The position numbers and the translations under genes were made by a program. Below the pieces are notes generated by a model, which did no database searches, had not been told where the DNA came from, and saw only the letters and a program-made list of their open reading frames with translations. DNA of 64,000 bases from Bacteroidota bacterium. GTDB taxonomy: Bacteria; Bacteroidota; Bacteroidia; Chitinophagales; Chitinophagaceae. The stretch is from NCBI GenBank assembly GCA_023423835.1, contig JAFAEW010000118.1:1-64000 (forward strand), given 5' to 3'. Shown here piece after piece: positions 15,656-23,670 of this stretch (position 1 is the stretch's first letter; each line of letters opens with the position of its first letter).

Positions 15656-17028
15656 GTCCGATAATCATCATATTAATCTCCATTGCCGTTTGTTTTCTTG
15701 CTGCGCCCCTGTACCGGCTTTCGGCCGGTTCAATGAAACTGACGAAGATCAACATGATCTCATTTGTATTCTACATGGATTTGATCGTTTTATCTTTTGC
15801 CGGTTCCATCATCGTTCTTCTTTATCGCAATACATTGTTTAATAACCTGATCGATAATATTATCGGGGGATATGAATCAAAACTGCTTGTTTGGAAATTA
15901 ATAATTTATGCCATATTCGGCATCGGCCTCGGCATGCTTATTTCAAACCTGCTGTTTAACTTCAAACGGACAGAAATTGAAAACTACTATCAAAAGCCGT
16001 TAAAATCCTTGTTTTCGCCGGACGACAGCTATATAAAAATTCCGCTTTACATTTTGTCAGTTATCTCCATCCTGAGTATCATTTATACGTATATGGTTAT
16101 CGGCACGGTGCCGTTTATCAAATCCTTTTTCCTAAAAAGTCAGGATGATGTGTTAGCCTTGAGGGCAGCGGTTGACCGTGATTTCCCGGGTATTGTTTAT
16201 ATCAAAAATTTCTTCGGGTATTTGCTTGCCCCGATTCTCTGTTACATATTTTATTGCTACCACCTGTTGGAGAAGTCGGCGAAAAATAAGTTTTGGTTTT
16301 ACCTGATGTTTTTCTTCACTTTTATGATCCTTACCTATGATGCTTCAAAAAGTCCTTTTGTAAGATTTTTATTGGGATTTGTTTTTCTAAGGGTAATATT
16401 AAAAGGAAAGATTCCACTTAAAAAATTTTTCTGGTTTGTACTGCTGGTCATCGCATTACTGGCGATTATCTTCATGTTGATCACCAAGCAAGGACTTGAA
16501 GAAGTTCTTTTCTCTTACAACAGCGGATTAACAGGACGTTTATTCATCAGCCAGGTTTCATCGCTCTACCAACATTTTCAAATTTTTCCTTCTGAACATA
16601 ATTTCATTGGTTTTCATAGCCTGTCACGTGTACTTCCGATTGGAGAATTTTCGGACCGTTCAGCCAGGATTGTTTTAGAAATCACTACGCCCGGTTTTGC
16701 CGAGATTGGAGGCGTTTTCAATACGCTGTTTTTAGGAGAAGCTTACGCCAATTTCGGATGGTGGGGCGTCATCATCAGCCCGCTCTGGATTGGATTCCTC
16801 ATTCAAAGTCTGCATATTTTATTTCTCCGGTTACCAAAAACGCCAATGTTTGTGGGATTGTTGGTTTTCTTTTCCTACACGAGCAATATAACCGGCGGTT
16901 TCAATGAATATATCTACAACATGCAATATTTTCTGTTGCTGATTACCATTGTTGGAGTTTGGATCAGCGCAACGGTTCTATTTAAAATGCATTCAAAAAC
17001 CACATTACCCGATGCAGCCGCAGGTTGA
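15652..17028 (+). CDS. wzy: O-antigen polymerase-like membrane protein (Wzy)
   Basis: A 458-residue polytopic membrane protein with about 10-12 hydrophobic helices. A large loop before the last third contains RLFISQVSSLYQHFQIFPSEH and the FLGEAYANFGWWGVIISPLW stretch typical of Wzy/O-antigen polymerases (an outer loop with conserved aromatic and small residues). The start is TTG at 15652, overlapping the preceding stop as TTGA; a later ATG would remove the first helix. The position within the cluster, with a Wzx flippase upstream, supports polymerase function. Wzy proteins share little sequence, so the specific assignment rests on topology and context. Confidence 0.75.
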   Translation: MSPIIIILISIAVCFLAAPLYRLSAGSMKLTKINMISFVFYMDLIVLSFAGSIIVLLYRNTLFNNLIDNIIGGYESKLLVWKLIIYAIFGIGLGMLISNLLFNFKRTEIENYYQKPLKSLFSPDDSYIKIPLYILSVISILSIIYTYMVIGTVPFIKSFFLKSQDDVLALRAAVDRDFPGIVYIKNFFGYLLAPILCYIFYCYHLLEKSAKNKFWFYLMFFFTFMILTYDASKSPFVRFLLGFVFLRVILKGKIPLKKFFWFVLLVIALLAIIFMLITKQGLEEVLFSYNSGLTGRLFISQVSSLYQHFQIFPSEHNFIGFHSLSRVLPIGEFSDRSARIVLEITTPGFAEIGGVFNTLFLGEAYANFGWWGVIISPLWIGFLIQSLHILFLRLPKTPMFVGLLVFFSYTSNITGGFNEYIYNMQYFLLLITIVGVWISATVLFKMHSKTTLPDAAAG

Positions 17029-17845
17029 GATTTTAATGGCCACTTACAATGGCGGAAAATACATTGAACAGCAGCTAAACTCGTTGTTTAATCAAACCTA
17101 CGCCAATTGGATATTGACTGTCAGAGACGATGGCTCAACCGACAACACGCTTGCGATTATTAAAAAATACGTTGAGGAATATCCGAAGAAAATTAAACTG
17201 CTGCCGGCGGGAGAGAAGAACCTCCGTTCCACGCTGAATTTCGGAAAACTGCTCGAAGCTTCTACCCTCGATCATGTAATGCTTTGCGATCAGGACGATT
17301 ACTGGTTTCCCAATAAAATCGAGATCACGCTAAATGAAATGCTGAAACGGGAAAAACAGTTTGGAAAAGATTGTCCGCTGATCATTTATACCGATCTCAG
17401 TGTGGCCGATGAATCGTTGAACCTGCTGCACAAATCGTTTTGGAAACTGCGGAAACAATCGCCGGCGATTACGGAGAAGCTATACAAAACAATAGCGCAC
17501 AGCACGATCACCGGTTGTACCACGATGATTAACCGTGCAGGCATTAACATTTCGATGCCAATATTAATGGACAGCTTTCAGCACGACCACTGGATGGCGA
17601 TGCATGTGGTGCATTATGGACATATTTTCGCAATCGACAAGCCAACACTTTTATACCGCCAACACTCCCTTCAATCGGTTGGAGCGCAGACATTTTCAAT
17701 AAAATACTTATCGTCAAGGCTAAGCTATTTTCCTTTATTGATGCGAGACTGGGTTTTATTAAAACGAACAAAAAGGATTCCCGTTCCGTTGGCAAGGGTT
17801 TTTTTGTTTAAGCTGTATTATAACGTGGTGAGGATGTTTAGATAG
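17012..17845 (+). CDS. Glycosyltransferase family 2
   Basis: A 277-residue GT-A enzyme. It begins MQPQVEILMATYNGGKYIEQQL (nucleotide-binding start), with TVRDDGSTDNT and CDQDDYWFPNKI, the latter carrying the DxD metal/donor motif in the QDD context seen in rhamnosyltransferase-like and other O-antigen GT2 enzymes. The ATG at 17012 is chosen for the conserved N-terminus and overlaps the end of the polymerase gene by 17 bases. A C-terminal hydrophobic region (LARVFLFKLYYNVV) may associate with the membrane. Donor specificity is unknown. It is the last gene before the REP cluster. Confidence 0.85.
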   Translation: MQPQVEILMATYNGGKYIEQQLNSLFNQTYANWILTVRDDGSTDNTLAIIKKYVEEYPKKIKLLPAGEKNLRSTLNFGKLLEASTLDHVMLCDQDDYWFPNKIEITLNEMLKREKQFGKDCPLIIYTDLSVADESLNLLHKSFWKLRKQSPAITEKLYKTIAHSTITGCTTMINRAGINISMPILMDSFQHDHWMAMHVVHYGHIFAIDKPTLLYRQHSLQSVGAQTFSIKYLSSRLSYFPLLMRDWVLLKRTKRIPVPLARVFLFKLYYNVVRMFR

Positions 17846-17852
17846 TGAGGAT

Positions 17853-18375
17853 CCTACATACAACCCTTTCAGGGTTGGGGTATCGCCGGATGGTCGACAT
17901 CGGGCTGTCACACCCTCTGACCGCCCGTCACCGGGTGTGACCTCGCGTCACCGGGTATCACCCGGTATTAATCATGTTGGACCCCTTCCGGGTCGTGGGC
18001 GACATGCATTCAAGCCTGCTTTGATATGAATAGCCCGTTATGCATTAAAGCCTGAAGGGCTTTAATTTGATTAACCACCGGCGCTAAGCCGGCGGTGGAC
18101 GCTGATGGTCGGGGCCGGCAATCGATCAAGCCTGAAGGGCTTTGATATGAGTAGCCTGAAGGGCTTTAACTTGATTAACCGCCGGCTCTAGGCCGGTAGG
18201 GAGGCCGATGGTTGGGACCGGCGCCAATCAAGCCTGAAGGGCTTTAATATGAATAACCTGAGGGCTTTAATATGAATAGCCTGAAAGGCTTTAACTTGAT
18301 TAACCGCCGGCTCTAGGCCGGTGGGTAGGCCGATGGTCGCGGGCCGCCGCCAATCAAGCCTGAAGGGCTTGAATG
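17853..18375. repeat. REP-type palindrome cluster upstream of a RAYT transposase
   Basis: This gene-free stretch is almost entirely palindromes. First come acaaccctttcagggttgg, cacccggtgac-type pairs and ccccttccgggt (17853-18000). Then come about three tandem units of roughly 100-135 bases (near 18010, 18126 and 18228). Each is built from agcctgaagggcttt hairpins, tatgaatagc linkers, ttgattaaccgccgg and a GC-rich ccggctctaggccggt hairpin. A final half unit (18353-18371) abuts the transposase gene. The set-up matches REP/BIME clusters associated with REP-associated tyrosine transposases. Confidence 0.85.
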
Positions 18376-18418
18376 TAAAATTCGTATCTTCCGGTTATAA
18401 ACCTTTAAATACAACATC

Positions 18419-18868
18419 ATGGGAACCTTTAAACAAATTCAGTATCACATTGTCTTTGGAACCAAATACCGTGAAAAGACAATCAGCGAATCTCATTGTA
18501 CGGAGCTTTACCGTTATATCTGGGGGATTATAAAAAATAAAAAATGTCACTTGTACCGTATTAACGGAGTTGAAGATCATCTTCACATATTCACAGATCT
18601 ACATCCTTCTGTTGCTTTGGCTGATTTTATCAAGGAAATAAAAGTTTCGAGTCATGATTGGATGAGGAAAAGTGGAAATTTTCCTGATTTCCGGGGATGG
18701 CAAAATGGATATGGCGCTTTTACAAGCAGCATCAAAGCAAGAAACACCATCATTAATTACGTCAAAAACCAAAAGATACATCACCGGAAGGAAAATTTTT
18801 ATGATGAATACAAAACACTGCTCGTGGAAAACGGGATTGAATTTGATGAAAGATATCTGTTTCAGTAA
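18419..18868 (+). CDS. REP-associated tyrosine transposase (IS200/Y1 family, RAYT)
   Basis: A 149-residue Y1 transposase. The HUH motif is EDHLHIF (His54 and His56) and the catalytic Tyr is Tyr114 in NTIINYVKNQKIHH, with the conserved Gln118. It resembles IS200-family TnpA but is flanked on its 5' side by REP-like palindromes and no IS ends or TnpB are visible, which fits a RAYT domesticated with its REPs. These enzymes bind and cut single-stranded REP hairpins. All catalytic residues are present, so it may be active. Downstream to 19021 there is no other gene. Confidence 0.88.
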   Translation: MGTFKQIQYHIVFGTKYREKTISESHCTELYRYIWGIIKNKKCHLYRINGVEDHLHIFTDLHPSVALADFIKEIKVSSHDWMRKSGNFPDFRGWQNGYGAFTSSIKARNTIINYVKNQKIHHRKENFYDEYKTLLVENGIEFDERYLFQ

Positions 18869-19021
18869 ACTCTATCCTCGCCTGGATCGCTTTAATTTGC
18901 ATGAATCCTCCGCAAATCAACACAAGGCTGAAGCCTCATGTTTGAGTAAGCAGGTTTCGAAACCGAGTAGTGAATCGCTGAATAAAAAAGAAAATGTACT
19001 ATTGCAATTTAACAGAGGACG

Positions 19022-19924
19022 ATGAACAACAACAGGATTATGGTTTCGGGGATGAACGGACAATTGGGAACAGAACTGCAGGAAATCGCCACTGAGTTTC
19101 CGGGATTTGAATTTTTATTTTTCGACCGGGTACAATTGGATGTTACAAGATTGGAAATGTTGGAAGACGCTTTTTCTTCATTTAAGCCAAACTACTTCAT
19201 CAATGCATCTGCTTTCACGGCGGCAGATCAGTGCGAGATAGAAAAGGAAAAATGTTTTGAGGTGAACGGAAAGGCAGCGGAAAATATAGCGAAAATCTGC
19301 AGCCGTTACGGAACAAGGTTCATTCATATTTCATCTGATTATGTGTTCGGCGGCGAAAGCGATGTTCCTTATAGAGAAACCGATGCTACCCATCCCCTGA
19401 ATAATTACGGACTGGCAAAAGTGGAAGGCGAAAAAATGGCTTTTGCCGCTCATCCGGATACGGTTGTTTTGCGCATTTCATGGGTGTATAGCGAATACGG
19501 GAAAAATTTCGTGAAGACGATGCTGCGGCTGATGAAAGAAAAAGATTCGTTTGGTGTGGTCAATGACAGGATCGGTTCCCCCACCTACGCAAGGGATGTG
19601 GCAGAATTGATCCTGCACATAATTGAAAACGATTATTCAGGAAAAATCCCTTTTCAACCCGGCATTTATCATTATAGCAATGCGGGAATTATTTCCTGGT
19701 ATGACTTCGCGGTGGCAATAAGAGACATGAGTGGATCCAATTGTACCATCCATCCCATTTCTTCTGAAGATTATATTGCTGCTGCCGACAGGCCAGCTTA
19801 TTCTGCCCTTGATAACGGGAAAATTCAGCAGGTTTATGGCGTGAAATTAAAAAACTGGAGAGACCGCTTAAAGGATTGCCTCACTCATATTGAAACGCAA
19901 AATTCTGATATCCTGTCTTTTTGA
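19022..19924 (+). CDS. rfbD: dTDP-4-dehydrorhamnose reductase
   Basis: A 300-residue short-chain dehydrogenase of the RmlD/RfbD family. The nucleotide-binding loop is SGMNGQLGTEL, ASAFTAADQCE and the HISSDYVFGG motif follow, and NNYGLAKVEGE holds the catalytic YxxxK. A rainbow of RmlD-specific features (VLRISWVYSEYGKNFVKTML, GSPTYARDVA) supports the call. It makes dTDP-L-rhamnose in the last step of the pathway. RmlA, RmlB and RmlC are not in this window, so they must lie elsewhere or the substrate differs. It lies downstream of the RAYT and before a glycosyltransferase. Confidence 0.88.
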   Translation: MNNNRIMVSGMNGQLGTELQEIATEFPGFEFLFFDRVQLDVTRLEMLEDAFSSFKPNYFINASAFTAADQCEIEKEKCFEVNGKAAENIAKICSRYGTRFIHISSDYVFGGESDVPYRETDATHPLNNYGLAKVEGEKMAFAAHPDTVVLRISWVYSEYGKNFVKTMLRLMKEKDSFGVVNDRIGSPTYARDVAELILHIIENDYSGKIPFQPGIYHYSNAGIISWYDFAVAIRDMSGSNCTIHPISSEDYIAAADRPAYSALDNGKIQQVYGVKLKNWRDRLKDCLTHIETQNSDILSF

Positions 19925-20034
19925 TTTGATTTCTTTTCAGGTAAAAATCACCTTCGGTTGAAACCTTTTGAAAAAAACCCTTTATTTCGCACATATTACC
20001 TGTTTTTCCCTTGAAAGAAAAGCACCAGAAAACT

Positions 20035-21180
20035 ATGAAAGTAGCTATTTTAGGCACAAGAGGCATTCCAAACAAGTATGGAGGGTTTGAACAATTTGCT
20101 GAATATTTTTCGGTTGGATTTGTGGCAAAAGGATATGAGGTTACTGTTTATTGCCCTCATTTGCATGACTTCAACGAAGCGGAATTTAAGGGTGTAAAAA
20201 TTAAAAAAATCTACTGTCCTGAAGATAAGTTTGGCTCATCGGCTCATTTTATTTTTGATTACCTCTGCATGAAGGACGCCCTACAGCAGCAATTCGATAT
20301 TTTATATGAAAGTGGATACGGCACATCCGTTTTCGCTTACTATTTGCTCAATAAAAAAAGCCCTCTCATAGTCACAAATATGGATGGGCTCGAATGGAAA
20401 CGCTCAAAGTGGAATTTTTTAACCCGCAAGCTTATGCGGCGGCTTGAAAAGATTGCAGTAAAAAAGTCTGATTATATTATTTCCGATAATCGCGGTATAC
20501 AGGAATATTATAAGAAAGAATTCAACAGAGACAGCTTTTACATTCCCTATGGGGGAGAAATTTCAACCGGTTTCGACGAAAATATTCTTTCCGACTATGG
20601 ATTGAAAAAGCATGGATACTTCGTTTTAGTGGCAAGATTAGAACCCGAAAACAATATTGAAATGATTTTGGACGGATATATCATGTCGAAGTCTAAAAAT
20701 CCTTTCATAGTAATCGGAAGCCCTGAAACAAAATATGGAAAGTTCCTACTGGAGAAATACAAGGCCTATCCCGCCATTAAATTTGTGGGAAGCATTTATG
20801 ACCGGGCGGTAACCCAATCATTAAGGCACTTCAGTCAAATCTATTTTCACGGACACACGGTGGGTGGAACAAATCCTTCTTTACTTGAGGCGATGGGAGA
20901 TCGTGCCTTCATCATTGCGCATGACAACCTTTTTAATCGCGGAGTGGTAAGCAAAGACAATCTTTTCTTTTCCTCAAAAGAGGAAATCGCAAAACATATA
21001 AATGCCTTTGACACCTATCGTTCACTTCAACCGGCGCTGATAAAAGCAAATATTGATAGAATCGTTGAGCATTTCAACTGGGAAAACGTTGTTGACAGTT
21101 ATGAAAATTTGTTCAGAAAGCTCCTGCGTGAAAATATAAAGACCGGTAACAGCACGAAACCATCCGTCAATTTTCGCTGA
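20035..21180 (+). CDS. Glycosyltransferase with DUF1972 N-terminal domain
   Basis: A 381-residue GT-B protein. The N-terminal MKVAILGTRGIPNKYGGFEQ is the diagnostic start of DUF1972-containing glycosyltransferases, and the C-terminal family 4-like domain includes LVARLEPENNIEMILDG and FHGHTVGGTNPSLLEAM with the conserved Glu. Members occur in exopolysaccharide loci and several are rhamnosyltransferases, which would fit the RfbD gene just upstream; this is inference. The ATG at 20035 is chosen for the conserved N-terminus over a TTG 24 bases upstream. Confidence 0.85.
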   Translation: MKVAILGTRGIPNKYGGFEQFAEYFSVGFVAKGYEVTVYCPHLHDFNEAEFKGVKIKKIYCPEDKFGSSAHFIFDYLCMKDALQQQFDILYESGYGTSVFAYYLLNKKSPLIVTNMDGLEWKRSKWNFLTRKLMRRLEKIAVKKSDYIISDNRGIQEYYKKEFNRDSFYIPYGGEISTGFDENILSDYGLKKHGYFVLVARLEPENNIEMILDGYIMSKSKNPFIVIGSPETKYGKFLLEKYKAYPAIKFVGSIYDRAVTQSLRHFSQIYFHGHTVGGTNPSLLEAMGDRAFIIAHDNLFNRGVVSKDNLFFSSKEEIAKHINAFDTYRSLQPALIKANIDRIVEHFNWENVVDSYENLFRKLLRENIKTGNSTKPSVNFR

Positions 21181-21274
21181 TAAACCTCCGCCTGGTTGAG
21201 TTGCTACTTCTTACCGCCATTGATGCCAAGACCGGCAAGAATGTTGATAAACCTCCGCCTGGTTGAGTTGCTAC
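21178..21274. repeat. Two 30-bp direct repeats
   Basis: A 30-base sequence beginning tgataaacctccgcctgg is present identically at 21178-21207 and 21245-21274, the first copy overlapping the TGA of the glycosyltransferase gene. The 37 bases in between are unrelated. The rest of the 230-base gap to the cytochrome gene has no gene. Such a duplication overlapping a stop codon hints at a small insertion or slippage event. Confidence 0.8.
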
Positions 21275-21411
21275 CCCCAACATGCCTTAACTATCTGGCC
21301 AACAATACTTCTCGTTATTATATATGCAATGGGACGGTCTAAACAACGTGATTTTTCACCTTTTTTGGATTAATTGAAAATGTTTACTTTGTTTTCTCAA
21401 ATATTTTTATT

Positions 21412-22380
21412 ATGAAAAAGGCGATTTTAATCATTTTACTCCTGCTCGTTGTAGTAGTAGGAGGCCTTGCAGGTTATACTGCATTTTTCCTTCCTGATGT
21501 AGAATCTTCAGAAGACATTCATATCGATGTCACCCCTGAACGGGTGAAGCGTGGCGAATACCTTGCCAATCATGTAACCCTCTGTATCGATTGTCACTCT
21601 ACCCGCGACTGGAGCCGGTATTCGGGTCCTCTTGAAAAAGGAACCGAAGGAAAAGGCGGCGAATATTTCGGACCTGAAATGGGATTTCCCGGAAAAATCT
21701 ATTCCAAAAACATCACTCCCTTCCACCTAAAGGATTGGACTGACGGGGAATTGTTCAGAACCATCACCACCGGTGTTTCAAAAGACGGAAAAGCGCTGTT
21801 TCCTGTGATGCCCTATCACAATTATGGTCAAATGGATAAAGAAGATATCTTCGACATTATTGCCTATATACGCACCCTTCAACCGATTACCTATTCTCCG
21901 CCGAAAAGAAGTCTTGACTTCCCCGTCAATTTTATTTTAAATACCATTCCGCAAAAAGCAGGTTTAGTCAAAAAGCCTCCGGTAACAGATAGAATTGCTT
22001 ACGGAAGATACATGATTAATGCCGCCGCCTGCATCGAATGCCATACACCGGCAGAGAAAGGAAAGATCATACCGGAAAAAGCATTTAACGGCGGTCGCTC
22101 ATTTGAAATGCCGAATGGCATCGTCACTTCTGCCAACCTCACGCCGGATAACGAAACCGGAATTGGGAACTGGACAGCCGAAACCTTTGTTTCCCTCTTC
22201 AAGAAATATTCTGATCCCTCACAGGCCGAAAAATTAAAAGCAAATGATATGAACACCGTTATGCCTTGGACGATGTATGCGGGAATGGATTCAACAGATT
22301 TAGTGAGCATATTCGAATACCTGAAGACACTTCCACCGGTAAAGAATAAGCTTGTGTCGTTTGTGGCGAAATCAAAATAA
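21412..22380 (+). CDS. Di-haem c-type cytochrome
   Basis: A 322-residue membrane-anchored or exported cytochrome. An N-terminal hydrophobic helix (AILIILLLLVVVVGGLAGY) precedes two CxxCH haem sites, CIDCH at residues 58-62 and CIECH at 207-211. Each is followed by the NITP / NLTPDNETGIG motifs and later Met ligand candidates (VMPYHNYG, VMPWTMY) seen in the cytochrome subunits of alcohol or aldehyde dehydrogenases. It probably passes electrons in the periplasm. No dehydrogenase partner is adjacent; it lies between glycosyltransferase and aminotransferase genes and is likely unrelated to polysaccharide synthesis. Confidence 0.85.
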   Translation: MKKAILIILLLLVVVVGGLAGYTAFFLPDVESSEDIHIDVTPERVKRGEYLANHVTLCIDCHSTRDWSRYSGPLEKGTEGKGGEYFGPEMGFPGKIYSKNITPFHLKDWTDGELFRTITTGVSKDGKALFPVMPYHNYGQMDKEDIFDIIAYIRTLQPITYSPPKRSLDFPVNFILNTIPQKAGLVKKPPVTDRIAYGRYMINAAACIECHTPAEKGKIIPEKAFNGGRSFEMPNGIVTSANLTPDNETGIGNWTAETFVSLFKKYSDPSQAEKLKANDMNTVMPWTMYAGMDSTDLVSIFEYLKTLPPVKNKLVSFVAKSK

Positions 22381-22447
22381 ACTGACAAATTTTAGCAACT
22401 TGTTTAAACATTTTATTAAATCTTAAGTCAAACTCCTCCTGATTGGC

Positions 22448-22455
22448 TAAATTTG
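22448..22455 (+). promoter_or_regulatory. Possible -7 element for the aminotransferase-dehydratase pair
   Basis: TAAATTTG matches TAnnTTTG and lies 34 bases before the ATG at 22490. No convincing -33 element is visible. Confidence 0.35.
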
Positions 22456-22489
22456 CGGTTATTTTTCAGCAATTGGAGTTTGTATTAAG

Positions 22490-23617
22490 ATGAATGAAAA
22501 AATCTGGCTTTCATCCCCTCATATGGGTGGAAAGGAACGGGACTTTGTAAATGAGGCGTTTGACAGCAACTGGGTGGCACCGCTTGGACCGAATGTGAAC
22601 GGGTTTGAGGACGATATTCGACACTATCTTGGCGAAGGGGTTCATGTAGCGGCTTTAAGTTCGGGAACGGCAGCCCTTCACCTGGCCCTGATTCTTTTGG
22701 GGGTAGAAACCGGCGATGAAGTGATCTGCCAGAGCATGACATTTTCGGCTTCAGCCAATCCAATTGTTTATCAAAAAGCCGTTCCTGTTTTTGTTGATAG
22801 TGAGGCAGAAACCTGGAATATGGATCCTGATATCCTGGAAGTGGCAATCAAAGACCGGTTGAAAAAAGGTAAAACGCCAAAGGCAATTATCCCCGTTCAC
22901 CTTTATGGGATGCCGGCAAAGATGGATGAGATTCAATTGATTGCAGAAAAATACGGTATTCCGGTAATTGAAGATGCGGCGGAAGCACTGGGTAGTTCAT
23001 ACAAGGGACAAAAGATGGGAACCTTCGGAAAAATGAGTTGCCTTTCTTTTAACGGAAATAAAATAATCACCACTTCAGGTGGCGGCGCACTGGTTTCCAA
23101 TGACAAGCAACTGGTTGAAAAGGCCCGGTTTTTATCCACACAGGCCCGCGATAAAGCCCCTCATTACGAGCATTCACAGATCGGCTATAATTACCGGATG
23201 AGTAATATTAGTGCGGGAATAGGGCGGGGACAAATGCTCGTTTTGGATGAAAGGGTGAAAAAAAGAAGGGAAATCTTCGAAGGTTATCTTTCGTTTTTTA
23301 AGGACCGGACAGACATATCTTATCAAACCGAACTGGCAGGAATGTTCAGCAATCGCTGGCTTTCTGCCTTTGTATTTAACGGAAATGTAAAGGAGGTGAA
23401 ATGGAATGAAAAGATCAGAATGGCGTTGGAAACAGACAACATTGAATCGAGGCCGCTGTGGAAGCCGATGCACCTGCAACCAGTATTTAAAGATGCTCCG
23501 TTTTATGGCAACGGAACAAGCGAACAGCTGTTCAATAACGGCATTTGCCTGCCTTCCGGAAGCAACATGAATGAAAAAGACTGGACGCGGATAAAAGAAA
23601 AAATAATATTTTTGTAA
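22490..23617 (+). CDS. DegT/DnrJ/EryC1/StrS-family sugar aminotransferase
   Basis: A 375-residue PLP enzyme. The family start IWLSSPHMGGKERDFV and NWVAPLGPNVNGFE, the cofactor-site ALSSGTAALHLAL, EDAAEALGSSYKG and SFNGNKIITTSGGG with the Schiff-base Lys191 are all present. The pattern is that of PglE-like UDP-4-keto-6-deoxy-sugar aminotransferases. The next gene, 53 bases on, is a PglF/WbpM-like 4,6-dehydratase, the enzyme that makes the keto substrate. Together they would form a UDP-4-amino-4,6-dideoxy sugar for the surface polymer; the exact sugar is inference. Confidence 0.88.
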   Translation: MNEKIWLSSPHMGGKERDFVNEAFDSNWVAPLGPNVNGFEDDIRHYLGEGVHVAALSSGTAALHLALILLGVETGDEVICQSMTFSASANPIVYQKAVPVFVDSEAETWNMDPDILEVAIKDRLKKGKTPKAIIPVHLYGMPAKMDEIQLIAEKYGIPVIEDAAEALGSSYKGQKMGTFGKMSCLSFNGNKIITTSGGGALVSNDKQLVEKARFLSTQARDKAPHYEHSQIGYNYRMSNISAGIGRGQMLVLDERVKKRREIFEGYLSFFKDRTDISYQTELAGMFSNRWLSAFVFNGNVKEVKWNEKIRMALETDNIESRPLWKPMHLQPVFKDAPFYGNGTSEQLFNNGICLPSGSNMNEKDWTRIKEKIIFL

Positions 23618-23670
23618 ATTCTTGTAAATCCATTATCTAATTCCTTATACCCGAAATTAAATTTATTCAG

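Noticed and set aside
18672..19025. 117-codon + strand frame overlapping the transposase gene's end
   Set aside because: Overlaps the conserved catalytic part of the RAYT in another frame; not a separate gene.
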